Assembly: GCA_050946255.1 (NCBI GenBank)
Contig: JBMNUL010000163.1
Span: 1 to 5,758, forward strand
Source: JBMNUL01 sp050946255
Lineage (GTDB): Bacteria > Actinomycetota > Coriobacteriia > Coriobacteriales > CADBOM01
DNA: 5,758 bases
Reading direction: 5' to 3'
Shown here: positions 1-5,758 of the stretch, in pieces
How the letters are laid out: every line of letters starts with the position of its first letter
How positions within the stretch are numbered: position 1 is the first letter of the stretch
Notes under the pieces: model-generated
Database searches by the model: none
What the model was told of the DNA's origin: nothing
Seen by the model: only the letters and a program-made list of their open reading frames with translations
Position numbers and translations under genes: made by a program

Positions 1-324
1 GTGGAAAAGTTTGGCCCTGGCTATGCATTCACCAACTTTATACTCGGCTTGGAGGATTTCGACGACTTGGCCGAGGGTGTCCGCTTCGTATCAGAACGCG
101 GCGTTTTCCCTGGAGGATCAGTATGGGTTCCGATGGGAAACACCGTAAACGGCAAGATCACTCCTCCGGGCATCGATTATTACAAGCGATGCTGCGACTT
201 GTGGATTGAAGTCTATCAAAAGTATGACTTTGTGCCAGCTGCATCGGCAGCAAATGGTGATATCGAGCCAGATGTCTACCGACTCATCAAGTTCGGCAGT
301 TTCGCGGACCCTGCTGCAGATTAG
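1..324 (+). CDS. Radical-SAM-like protein, C-terminal fragment (5' end outside the window)
   Basis: This is the last 107 codons of a gene that enters from the left edge and ends at TAG 322-324. The GTG at position 1 is almost certainly an internal valine codon: the fragment aligns from its first residues with the interior of both complete paralogs here (about residue 315 of the protein at 327-1610 and residue 304 of the one at 1662-2906). Over a 70-residue ungapped stretch I count 36 identities with the first and 27 with the second. Shared blocks include FxNFxLGxE, RGVxPGGxxWxxMGN and NGxxTPPGxDxYxRC, which would form the last strands and helices of the barrel. The cysteine motif would lie upstream and cannot be seen, so the radical SAM assignment rests on homology to its neighbours. 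It points towards the minus-strand operon and stops two bases from its last gene. The reaction is unknown. Confidence 0.85.
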   Translation: MEKFGPGYAFTNFILGLEDFDDLAEGVRFVSERGVFPGGSVWVPMGNTVNGKITPPGIDYYKRCCDLWIEVYQKYDFVPAASAANGDIEPDVYRLIKFGSFADPAAD

Positions 325-326
325 CT

Positions 327-1610
327 CTAGCTGGGCTTTGGAATTGGAGCCTGGCCACGCTCGACTGCATCATCTGCAACAAGGTAGTTGTAGATTTCGG
401 CCTGCAGATCATTTGGCATGGGAGTCCTATCAGGGATGAACCCGTACTCTCTGTACACATCATAAAACAGCTCCTTGCATCTGCGGTAAAAATCGAGGCC
501 GGGGGGAGTGGAGATGCCATTGCATGCATTTCCCATGCAGCTCCAAATGCATCCCCCGGGATACACTCCTCGCTTTGCTGTCTCGAGTACTCCCTCGCGA
601 ACCGACTCGAACGGCTCGATTCCCAGTACGAAGTTTGAGAATGCCACATTTTGACCATAGTTGCCAACGAGGAAGTCCCAACATTCCAGATGCCTCTTCC
701 TTCCTGTGTACTTGATTTTGCCCGGCGTGATAATGGAGGCGAGGTCTTCGTCCCAAACCTCCACGGAACACGCGATTCGCCGAGCTCCATGCGAAATGTA
801 CTCGTCGAGAAATCCCTTATCAGATGGGGGCGTCACATATAGAAGAATGTCCTCGCTCAGCCTATCCCATCCAGTGGTTTCCCCAATAGCATCAAGATAG
901 GGAATGATGTAGCGCGCCTCGCAATTTCCATCCATCGACGACCCCCCTGTAATCTGCAGAGAGCAAACGTTGGCATGTCGAACACTATATTCCACCATAG
1001 CAGCCAAATCTTGCACTGGGCATACTCCAGCAGGTTTCTCACCCCTTTCAACAGCCTTTGCCGTAGCAAGCCCAGCCCCACAGAATTGGCAAGGCTCTCC
1101 CCGCAATGCGAAGTCGCAAGGCCACAGATAAGCCCATGAGTTCCAACGATCCGCCTGCAATGTGGAGACTTCGATGAACGGCGTGCCGGAAGGTGCAATC
1201 TGCTCGTAATAGTCATTCTGGAGCGGGAAGCTAATCTGGTCGAGAAACTCACCATCACCAAACAGGACGGGCAGACCGTCCACCAGCCTAACTACAAAAG
1301 GCGTGCCAATCTTCTCCCGGGCTTCATCACCTTCAACACTGTTAGAACACAGCACATCGATTGCGCGGCGGAACTCTTTATCGTCGCCAACTGGAAGACG
1401 TGAAGCCCCAATATCGACCAATGCTGCAGAAATTCCATCTGAAAGATAAAGGCTCTGGTAGTTTCTGGGATCTGAAGACAGGCGATATGTGCTCGATAAT
1501 TTCTCTGTCACTGCACAATCCATCACCAACCCCTTTGTGTTGAGCAGACACTTGAGGTCGATTGAATCGATTGAGATACCTCTGAATGTATATTCGTTTA
1601 ACTTCTCCAT
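327..1610 (-). CDS. Radical-SAM-like enzyme with C-x8-C-x2-C motif (paralog 2)
   Basis: Encodes 427 residues and is the last gene of the minus-strand operon. Residues 1-160 form an N-terminal region shared with the next gene upstream. Cys165, Cys174 and Cys177 (CDFALRGEPCQFCGAG) are the likely ligands of a 4Fe-4S cluster, with C-x8-C-x2-C spacing instead of C-x3-C-x2-C. TGGSSMDG (221-228) fits the SAM-binding GGE-like position, and SVEVW (282-286) plus IITPGK (293-298) fit the barrel of BioB/LipA/HmdB-like radical SAM enzymes. This fold placement is inference from motifs. I chose ATG at 1610 over the in-frame GTG at 1631 because AGGTGAG lies just upstream of the ATG and the paralog starts at the equivalent place. 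A cytoplasmic enzyme is expected, with no signal peptide or membrane segment. Additional cysteines (for example 354, 358, 363, 378) could serve catalysis or another cluster. Substrate and reaction are unknown. Confidence 0.88.
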   Translation of the reverse strand: MEKLNEYTFRGISIDSIDLKCLLNTKGLVMDCAVTEKLSSTYRLSSDPRNYQSLYLSDGISAALVDIGASRLPVGDDKEFRRAIDVLCSNSVEGDEAREKIGTPFVVRLVDGLPVLFGDGEFLDQISFPLQNDYYEQIAPSGTPFIEVSTLQADRWNSWAYLWPCDFALRGEPCQFCGAGLATAKAVERGEKPAGVCPVQDLAAMVEYSVRHANVCSLQITGGSSMDGNCEARYIIPYLDAIGETTGWDRLSEDILLYVTPPSDKGFLDEYISHGARRIACSVEVWDEDLASIITPGKIKYTGRKRHLECWDFLVGNYGQNVAFSNFVLGIEPFESVREGVLETAKRGVYPGGCIWSCMGNACNGISTPPGLDFYRRCKELFYDVYREYGFIPDRTPMPNDLQAEIYNYLVADDAVERGQAPIPKPS

Positions 1611-1613
1611 CTT

Positions 1614-1620
1614 CTCACCT
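1614..1620 (-). promoter_or_regulatory. Ribosome binding site deciding the start of paralog 2
   Basis: On the minus strand AGGTGAG ends three bases before the ATG at 1610; counted from its AGGTG core the spacing is five. The in-frame GTG at 1631 has only a weak GGAC upstream, and that lies inside a potential hairpin. This makes the ATG the better start. Confidence 0.6.
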
Positions 1621-1660
1621 AAAAAATTCACGCACTCATCAGTCCTGATAATCGGAGTGC
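1621..1660 (-). promoter_or_regulatory. Inverted repeat between the two radical SAM genes, possible attenuator
   Basis: On the minus strand GCACTC (1660-1655) pairs perfectly with GAGTGC (1637-1632). Between them ATCA and TGAT can form an inner stem around GGAC, with five unpaired bases on one side. A run of six T (1626-1621) follows five bases after the stem and runs into the ribosome binding site of the next gene. The long offset and modest stem argue against a full terminator. A partial terminator, mRNA-stabilising hairpin or processing site that sets relative expression of the two paralogs is possible. The element fills most of the 51-base gap between the genes. Confidence 0.4.
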
Positions 1661-1661
1661 T

Positions 1662-2906
1662 TCAGGAAACATATGGCCTGTCGAAATAGCGATGCCTTTG
1701 ACCATGCACCTCATCGTAGAACTCGCTCTCGATGCATCCTACGGTGTACTCGTATCCGGCTGGAACGATGTCATACTTCGAGTAAAGGTCCAACCACAAT
1801 TCCTTGGCTCGCCTGAAAATGTCGAGCTCGGGAGGCTTAGTTCGCCCGTTGATTTTGAGCGTGTGCTGCTGAAGAATAGAAAAAACCGGTGTGATACCTC
1901 TCTCGGCAAGCCAGGTGGCGCCCTCAGCGAGCGACTCAATGGGTTCACATCCAATAATCAGCTGGGAAAACACACGATGGCCTCCAAACTTCTCGGCTGT
2001 ATATTCGAGTGCTCCGAGATGTCTCTCGCGTGTCGTGTACGCCATCTTGCCTGGGGTGATTATTCGAGCAAGCTTCTCGTTCCACACCTCGATGCTCATC
2101 CCAACTCTATCTATGCCAGCATTGAGGTAAAGATCTATTTGTGAAAAATTCTTGGGTGGCGTCAGGTAGAACAGAATCTCTCCCGGCACATACGATCTTC
2201 CAATAAGCTTTTCCATGCCCTCTACGAATGCGCTCAGATGTTCATGTTCGGCAATACCATCAAGAGTCGAGCCACCGGTGTACAGGACGCTCACAGCGAT
2301 ATTGTTCTCTACAGCATATCGCAGTATCTCGAATGTGTTCTGCATTCCAATAGGTTGCTTATCGGGCTTTCCGAGAGTCGCGCAAGCAGCAGTTGCGTTA
2401 CCTGCGTGACAGTACTGACATGGCTTACCCATCTGTGCGAACTCGCAAGGCCATTCGTATCCAAACAACACATAGGCATTGTTTCCCAGTATCGTCGCAT
2501 TACCAAGAAAAGGCAGTTCAAGCGATGTGTTCTGCTCGTAGAAATCGTGTCTTGAGGGAAACGTGACGTAGTCGATGAAATCGTCATGATACGTGAGTGC
2601 TGGTCGGTGATTGACCATCCTCACGCGCAACGGGGTCGCCATCTGAATTTCGAATTCCTCGCGTTCCTGCCTAGTCCATGAAAAACGTTCTTGCGCCCTA
2701 TCGAGCTGCAGCTTCATGTCATAGAGCGCACATGTGTATCCATTCGACAGGATCAAGCATGTTGTTCTGTTCGCATCCTTGCTCAGGCTCGTATCGCCTG
2801 CGCAGGACTCGTAAACATCGGAATCTACCTGCACCCCTCTAGACACTATCCACGATTTCAAGTCTATAGCGTCAAGCCATTGTCCTGCAAAGTAATAATT
2901 ACGCAT
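1662..2906 (-). CDS. Radical-SAM-like enzyme with C-x8-C-x2-C motif (paralog 3)
   Basis: Encodes 414 residues. Cys154, Cys163 and Cys166 (CEFAQMGKPCQYCHAG) have the same C-x8-C-x2-C spacing as the next gene, and GYEWPCEFA matches its WPCDFA context. TGGSTLDG (210-217) is the probable SAM-binding GGE-like segment; SIEVW (271-275), IITPGK (282-287) and RERHL (293-297) are further family blocks. The N-terminal 150 residues align with those of the neighbour (NGYTCALYD, ATPLRVR, FDYVTFP-like blocks). In the C-terminal third it lacks the PGG-x-x-W-x-x-MGN block that the other two copies share and has PVFSILQQH instead, so it is the divergent member. The ATG overlaps the last 8 bases of the upstream permease gene; a GGGAGAAGG tract about 12 bases upstream can act as the ribosome site, and coupling is likely. 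It is probably a cytoplasmic iron-sulfur enzyme of unknown reaction. Confidence 0.88.
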   Translation of the reverse strand: MRNYYFAGQWLDAIDLKSWIVSRGVQVDSDVYESCAGDTSLSKDANRTTCLILSNGYTCALYDMKLQLDRAQERFSWTRQEREEFEIQMATPLRVRMVNHRPALTYHDDFIDYVTFPSRHDFYEQNTSLELPFLGNATILGNNAYVLFGYEWPCEFAQMGKPCQYCHAGNATAACATLGKPDKQPIGMQNTFEILRYAVENNIAVSVLYTGGSTLDGIAEHEHLSAFVEGMEKLIGRSYVPGEILFYLTPPKNFSQIDLYLNAGIDRVGMSIEVWNEKLARIITPGKMAYTTRERHLGALEYTAEKFGGHRVFSQLIIGCEPIESLAEGATWLAERGITPVFSILQQHTLKINGRTKPPELDIFRRAKELWLDLYSKYDIVPAGYEYTVGCIESEFYDEVHGQRHRYFDRPYVS

Positions 2907-3846
2907 TTATCTCTGCTGCCTTCTCCCTGTCCTCGAGATAATCTCTCAATGCGTCTCCCAACAAGTTGAACAACAGCACCAACAGAGACAAACAGACACC
3001 GACCATAATCATTATCTGCGGTGCAACGAATAACTGCGATTGAGACTCCGCCAACATAACTCCCAAGTCCGAAGTGGGTCTGACCATACCAAGGCCAAGG
3101 TATGAAAGTCCTGCCATGGAAAGAATCACGCTTCCCACGTCACCAGTTGCAATCACGAGCATATATGAAGAGATGTTCGGGAGAATGTGTCTGGTGATTA
3201 TCCTCGCATTGCTGCACCCAGACAGCTCCGCAGCTTTTATGAACGTACGCTCCTTCAGCGAGATAACTACGCTCCGCGACATCCGAGCAAAGGTCGTCCA
3301 GTACACGACTATCAACGCAATGCAGGCATTCTCTATTCCCGTTCCCAAGAACCCTGCAATCACCACTGCGAGAAGAAACGAGGGAAATGTTTGAAACGAG
3401 GTTATTAGCCACATCACCACTCGATCGATCCATCCGCCAAAATACCCGGCCGCAATACCAAGGAAGGTTCCAAGAGCAAACGCGCATGCCACGACAACTA
3501 CCGCGCTCAGTAGCGACGAACGAAGCCCAACGATGATGCGGCAGAGCATGCAACGACCGAGGCTATCGGTACCGAGAGGATATTCCCACGAGGGCGGCAA
3601 GTAGACCATGTCAGAGCTTGTGGCAAAGGGATCGTGCGGGGCCAAGTTCTCTCCGAAAATAGCCACAATAATCAAGCCAATAACCAAAGAAATGAGAATC
3701 CGAAGCTCTAGTCTGCGATTTTTTATCTTGCCGTAACGTCTAGACTTATGGCGCGAAAAAAGCTCCCCGCCGCCTGCGCGGTTATTCCACAACCGGCTCC
3801 CCGAATTCTCTAGCTTCTTTTCATCTGACATCAACTCAGTCCACAT
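2899..3846 (-). CDS. Peptide/nickel-class ABC importer permease, DppC/NikC type
   Basis: Inner-membrane permease of 315 residues, normal for the DppC/NikC/OppC family. A basic, polar N-terminal tail of about 45 residues precedes the first membrane helix (about 48-65). LGTDSLGR (91-98) is the family hallmark just before the main transmembrane domain, and the EAA loop that docks the ATPase is at 201-224 (TFIKAAELSGCSNARIITRH, then ILPN). The usual hallmark GRDxLSR reads GRCMLCR here, with cysteines at 99 and 102. The start is uncertain: ATG 3846 has GAGG directly adjacent, too close for normal use, and ATG 3831, five codons in, lies 15 bases from it. Both give the same domain. The stop overlaps the start of the radical SAM gene by 8 bases. 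It should pair with the permease at 4102-5076. The substrate (peptide, nickel or metal chelate) cannot be settled from the sequence. Confidence 0.93.
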   Translation of the reverse strand: MWTELMSDEKKLENSGSRLWNNRAGGGELFSRHKSRRYGKIKNRRLELRILISLVIGLIIVAIFGENLAPHDPFATSSDMVYLPPSWEYPLGTDSLGRCMLCRIIVGLRSSLLSAVVVVACAFALGTFLGIAAGYFGGWIDRVVMWLITSFQTFPSFLLAVVIAGFLGTGIENACIALIVVYWTTFARMSRSVVISLKERTFIKAAELSGCSNARIITRHILPNISSYMLVIATGDVGSVILSMAGLSYLGLGMVRPTSDLGVMLAESQSQLFVAPQIMIMVGVCLSLLVLLFNLLGDALRDYLEDREKAAEINA

Positions 3847-3860
3847 CCTCAGTTGTAAAT

Positions 3861-3887
3861 GTCGTCCGAAAGAAAAAACGGAACGAC
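3861..3887 (-). promoter_or_regulatory. Hairpin upstream of the DppC-type permease
   Basis: On the minus strand GTCGT (3887-3883) pairs with ACGAC (3865-3861). After a single bulged T, CCG pairs with CGG, closing a 10-base loop that is mostly T. The hairpin sits 14 bases before the first ATG of the permease gene. No T run follows the stem, so it is not a standard terminator. It could protect the 3' part of the message or affect translation of the permease. Confidence 0.35.
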
Positions 3888-3906
3888 GAGTTCAGGAAAA
3901 ACAAAT

Positions 3907-4002
3907 TCACAACCTTAGTAAAGAAATATCACCATCATCGGACAGCCATTCTCTTGAAGGAGACTTCCATATTCTGTCTGAGGAAATCAGCCCATTTCGC
4001 AT
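3907..4002 (-). CDS. Possible 31-residue small ORF in the permease gap
   Basis: ATG 4002 to TGA 3907 gives a 31-residue polar peptide beginning MRNGLISSDRIW. GGGAGG lies immediately before the ATG with no spacer, a poor geometry for initiation. No membrane segment, cysteine motif or recognised domain is present. It may be chance; I list it only because it is the best open frame lying wholly inside the gap. Confidence 0.12.
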   Translation of the reverse strand: MRNGLISSDRIWKSPSREWLSDDGDISLLRL

Positions 4003-4101
4003 CCTCCCAGCCTTGGCTATACCCTTGAGAACGAATGAGCGAAGATGTCTCGAATCCGCTTTCGGAAGGCTTGCTAACTGAACGCTTCTCCCTTCTCAAT
4101 A

Positions 4102-5076
4102 TTATTTTTCCACCATGTTCGAACTCGAACCCCCTACGCCACCGCCCATTCGAATCCGCGGGTCGGCAAGGGCGCAGAAAACATCGATGAGAATGTTTAT
4201 TGCGAAATATATGAGAGCTATCCAAATTGCAAAGCCCTGAATAACAGGGTAATCAAGGTAGTTTATCGCCGTGAGGACAACTTGCCCAAGCCCAGGCCAG
4301 CTAAACACGTTTTCCACCAGCACTGCACCGCCCATAAGACTTCCTAGGCAGATTCCAAGCGCGGTTATAATCGGCGCCATCGATGCTTTAAGCACATACG
4401 ATCTGAAAATCACATGCTCCGGGATCCCCCGCATCCTCAACCCGGTGACAAACCCATCATCAAGCTTTTCTAACACCGCAGTGCGAACTTGCCTGATCAT
4501 CCATGCAGAAAGCGAGAATGCCAATACGCAGGCGGGGACAAAGAGCGTAAGCGGATTGCTGGATGTGGCCATAGAAGCTGGAATCACCCCGAGGCGGCCA
4601 GCAAGCACATAGAGAACGACGATTCCAAGGAAAAAAGAAGGCAAAGAAGCGAAAAAATAAGTGCAGTATCTGATAATCCTGTCAAAAGTGCCGTTCTTAC
4701 GCTTTGCACACTGGATACCTGTTGGAATCGAGACTGCAACGGTAATGGAAAATGCAAGCGCTGCAAGCTCCAAAGTTCTGAGTAGAGCCGGGGCCAATTG
4801 ACTGACCACAGGGCGTCCCGTCCTAAACGAAGTTCCAAGATTGCCCTGAATGACTCCCGATATCCAGCTGATATATTGCGTAAACACATCTTGATCCAAG
4901 CCAAGTCTTGACCGCATTGCATCGATTGTTTCCTGCGAAGCGATGAAGCCGTTGCCATTGAGCATCTTTTCCGCAGCATCAGACGGTGCAAGATACACGA
5001 GCATGAACGAGAGGAAGGTGATGGTGACCAGTGTCACTATCAACTCGATTACCTTTGCAGCAATATGCCTATTCAA
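4102..5076 (-). CDS. Peptide/nickel-class ABC importer permease, DppB/NikB type
   Basis: Inner-membrane permease of 324 residues, close to the family norm. Helix 1 spans about residues 9-30 and is followed by the LAPSDAAE segment after it. GNLGTSFRTGRPV (78-90) is the DppB/NikB hallmark before the main domain. Further helices lie near 98-120, 135-160, 177-198, 230-255 and 281-303, and the chain ends with ADPRIR, the usual family C-terminus, plus a 15-residue glycine/serine-rich tail. The EAA-type loop is around 206-238 and reads GLRMRG where relatives often have ARAKG. The start is TTG 5076, supported by AAGGAGG nine bases upstream; the first downstream ATG would remove most of helix 1. The start overlaps the end of the ATPase gene by 8 bases. 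It should form the channel with the DppC-type permease at 2899-3846. Substrate is unresolved. Confidence 0.93.
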   Translation of the reverse strand: MNRHIAAKVIELIVTLVTITFLSFMLVYLAPSDAAEKMLNGNGFIASQETIDAMRSRLGLDQDVFTQYISWISGVIQGNLGTSFRTGRPVVSQLAPALLRTLELAALAFSITVAVSIPTGIQCAKRKNGTFDRIIRYCTYFFASLPSFFLGIVVLYVLAGRLGVIPASMATSSNPLTLFVPACVLAFSLSAWMIRQVRTAVLEKLDDGFVTGLRMRGIPEHVIFRSYVLKASMAPIITALGICLGSLMGGAVLVENVFSWPGLGQVVLTAINYLDYPVIQGFAIWIALIYFAINILIDVFCALADPRIRMGGGVGGSSSNMVEK

Positions 5077-5758
5077 GCTCCTTGGCCTCCTTCTCGTATT
5101 CGTCTTCTCCGACGTGCAATACGGAATCTATGAGAACCTTGGTTTGAGGATGCGCTGGGTTTCTAAGCACGTCTCCGGTCGCACCGCGTTCCAAAACTAT
5201 GCCATCATGGATAACAATCACACTGGAACATATGCTCTCGACCACAGCTATGTCATGAGAAATAAACACAAATGCGGAGTCAACGGAATCTCTTACATCG
5301 CGCAGCACCTGCAGCACCTGAGCCTGCGCGGATACGTCTAGAGCAGAAGTCACTTCGTCGCAGATAAGAACCCGGGGCTCAACTAGTAAGGCTCTAGCTA
5401 TCGCTGCTCTTTGACACTCTCCGCCCGAAAGCTGTCTGGGATAGCGATTGGCATAGTCTGCCTGCAACCCCACTCTTCTCAAAAGTTCTATCATCCGTTC
5501 TTCGGCATCATCATGCGAAAGTCCAAAATTCTTCGCAGGTTCCATAATGCTCTTGCCAATCTTAATCTTGGGATCGAATGAATCAAGAGGATTTTGAAAT
5601 ACCATCTGAACACTTCTATTCAGTTGTTTTCGCTTCATTCTATTCAGTGGCCAGCTCACATCTGCAACGGTAAGACTCCCGCCATCGATATCCTCCAGAC
5701 CGCACAGGAGTTTGGCGAGAGTGGTCTTGCCACAGCCTGACTCGCCAACTATTCCCAC
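5069..5758 (-). CDS. Peptide/nickel-class ABC importer ATPase, DppF/NikE type (N-terminus outside the window)
   Basis: The last 229 residues of a cytoplasmic ATP-binding subunit that powers the adjacent permeases. The gene runs off the right edge; the GTG at 5758 is an internal valine just before Walker A, so roughly 30-40 N-terminal residues are missing. Numbering within the fragment, Walker A is GESGCGKT (5-12), the Q-loop is VFQNP (53-57), the signature is LSGGE (110-114), Walker B is VLICDE (130-135), the D-loop is SALD (138-141) and the switch histidine is in SHD (167-169). All key residues are present, so it should be active. NPAHPQTKVL (200-209) matches the NP-x-HP-x-T segment at the end of the dipeptide/nickel ATPase domain. 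It ends soon after that in an acidic tail, without the long OppD-type extension. The stop codon TAG overlaps the start of the next permease, so the two are probably coupled. Confidence 0.95.
   Translation of the reverse strand: MGIVGESGCGKTTLAKLLCGLEDIDGGSLTVADVSWPLNRMKRKQLNRSVQMVFQNPLDSFDPKIKIGKSIMEPAKNFGLSHDDAEERMIELLRRVGLQADYANRYPRQLSGGECQRAAIARALLVEPRVLICDEVTSALDVSAQAQVLQVLRDVRDSVDSAFVFISHDIAVVESICSSVIVIHDGIVLERGATGDVLRNPAHPQTKVLIDSVLHVGEDEYEKEAKELE
5086..5092 (-). promoter_or_regulatory. Strong ribosome binding site for the TTG-started permease
   Basis: AAGGAGG on the minus strand lies inside the last codons of the ATPase gene, nine bases before TTG 5076. It decides in favour of the rare TTG start of the permease. 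Confidence 0.65.

Larger units (their letters stand above)
3847..4101. other. 255-base gap between the two permease genes
   Basis: Genes of this operon type are usually packed tightly, and the neighbouring junctions here overlap. This gap holds no convincing gene, promoter or terminator. I do see a bulged hairpin at 3861-3887 and a 31-codon open frame at 3907-4002. The frame that covers most of the gap overlaps the end of the upstream permease in another frame and has no ribosome site of its own. Both permeases look complete at their facing ends, so the gap is not an obvious frameshift scar. It may be an untranslated control region or the remains of a lost small gene. Confidence 0.6.

Noticed and set aside
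1..3. GTG at the left edge as a true start codon
   Set aside because: The protein aligns with the interior of both paralogs from its first residues, so the gene begins outside the window.
310..370. Bidirectional terminator between the convergent genes
   Set aside because: Only a four-base-pair stem (GGCT/AGCC) is visible and no T or A run accompanies it.
1611..1631. GTG 1631 as the start of paralog 2, adding seven residues
   Set aside because: ATG 1610 has the better ribosome site and matches the start of the paralog.
1692..2144. Plus-strand open frame of 150 codons
   Set aside because: It lies entirely opposite the radical SAM paralog 3 gene, which has strong family conservation in its own frame.
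3847..4101. Frameshift or truncation joining the two permeases or shortening one of them
   Set aside because: The upstream permease ends after its usual ADPRIR segment and the downstream one has a full N-terminal tail and first helix; both are of normal length.
3935..4225. 96-codon minus-strand open frame across the permease gap
   Set aside because: Its first part is the end of the DppB-type permease in another frame. No ribosome site or recognisable domain supports it.
4943..5341. Plus-strand open frame of 132 codons
   Set aside because: It lies opposite the ATPase and permease genes, whose motifs are unambiguous on the minus strand.
1..5758. CRISPR array, tRNA, rRNA, insertion sequence or phage gene
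   Set aside because: I found no regularly spaced repeats, no tRNA-like fold, and no transposase- or integrase-like protein; nearly all the sequence is accounted for by the listed genes.

Overview
The window carries part of a gene cluster from a prokaryote, probably an anaerobic or facultatively anaerobic bacterium. The signs are clear Shine-Dalgarno sites, overlapping operon genes, and several radical-SAM-type proteins with oxygen-labile Fe-S clusters. Base composition looks mid-range by eye and nothing in the sequence fixes the lineage, so I do not name one.

Layout: a minus-strand operon is read from the right edge to the left. It starts with the 3' part of an ABC importer ATPase of the peptide/nickel class (5069-5758, N-terminus outside the window). 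Next come a DppB/NikB-type permease (4102-5076), a 255-base gap without a convincing gene (3847-4101), and a DppC/NikC-type permease (2899-3846). Two paralogous radical-SAM-like proteins follow (1662-2906 and 327-1610). Two junctions, ATPase/permease B and permease C/first radical SAM protein, are the same kind of 8-base overlap. The enzymes are therefore physically tied to the transporter. A plus-strand gene enters from the left edge (1-324) and encodes the C-terminal end of a third member of the same family. It ends two bases from the stop codon of the nearest minus-strand paralog, so the copies lie tail to tail.

The two complete radical-SAM-like proteins have a spaced cysteine motif, C-x8-C-x2-C, instead of the usual C-x3-C-x2-C. 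It sits about 155-165 residues into the chain, behind a conserved N-terminal region. Downstream motifs resemble a SAM-binding barrel of the BioB/LipA/HmdB kind, but I cannot assign a reaction. The working hypothesis (inference) is that the ABC importer brings in a peptide, a nickel or other metal chelate, or a similar small molecule, and the paralogous radical SAM enzymes process it or a cofactor built from it. No substrate-binding protein or second ATPase is visible; they may lie beyond the right edge. I see no RNA gene, CRISPR array, insertion sequence or phage gene.
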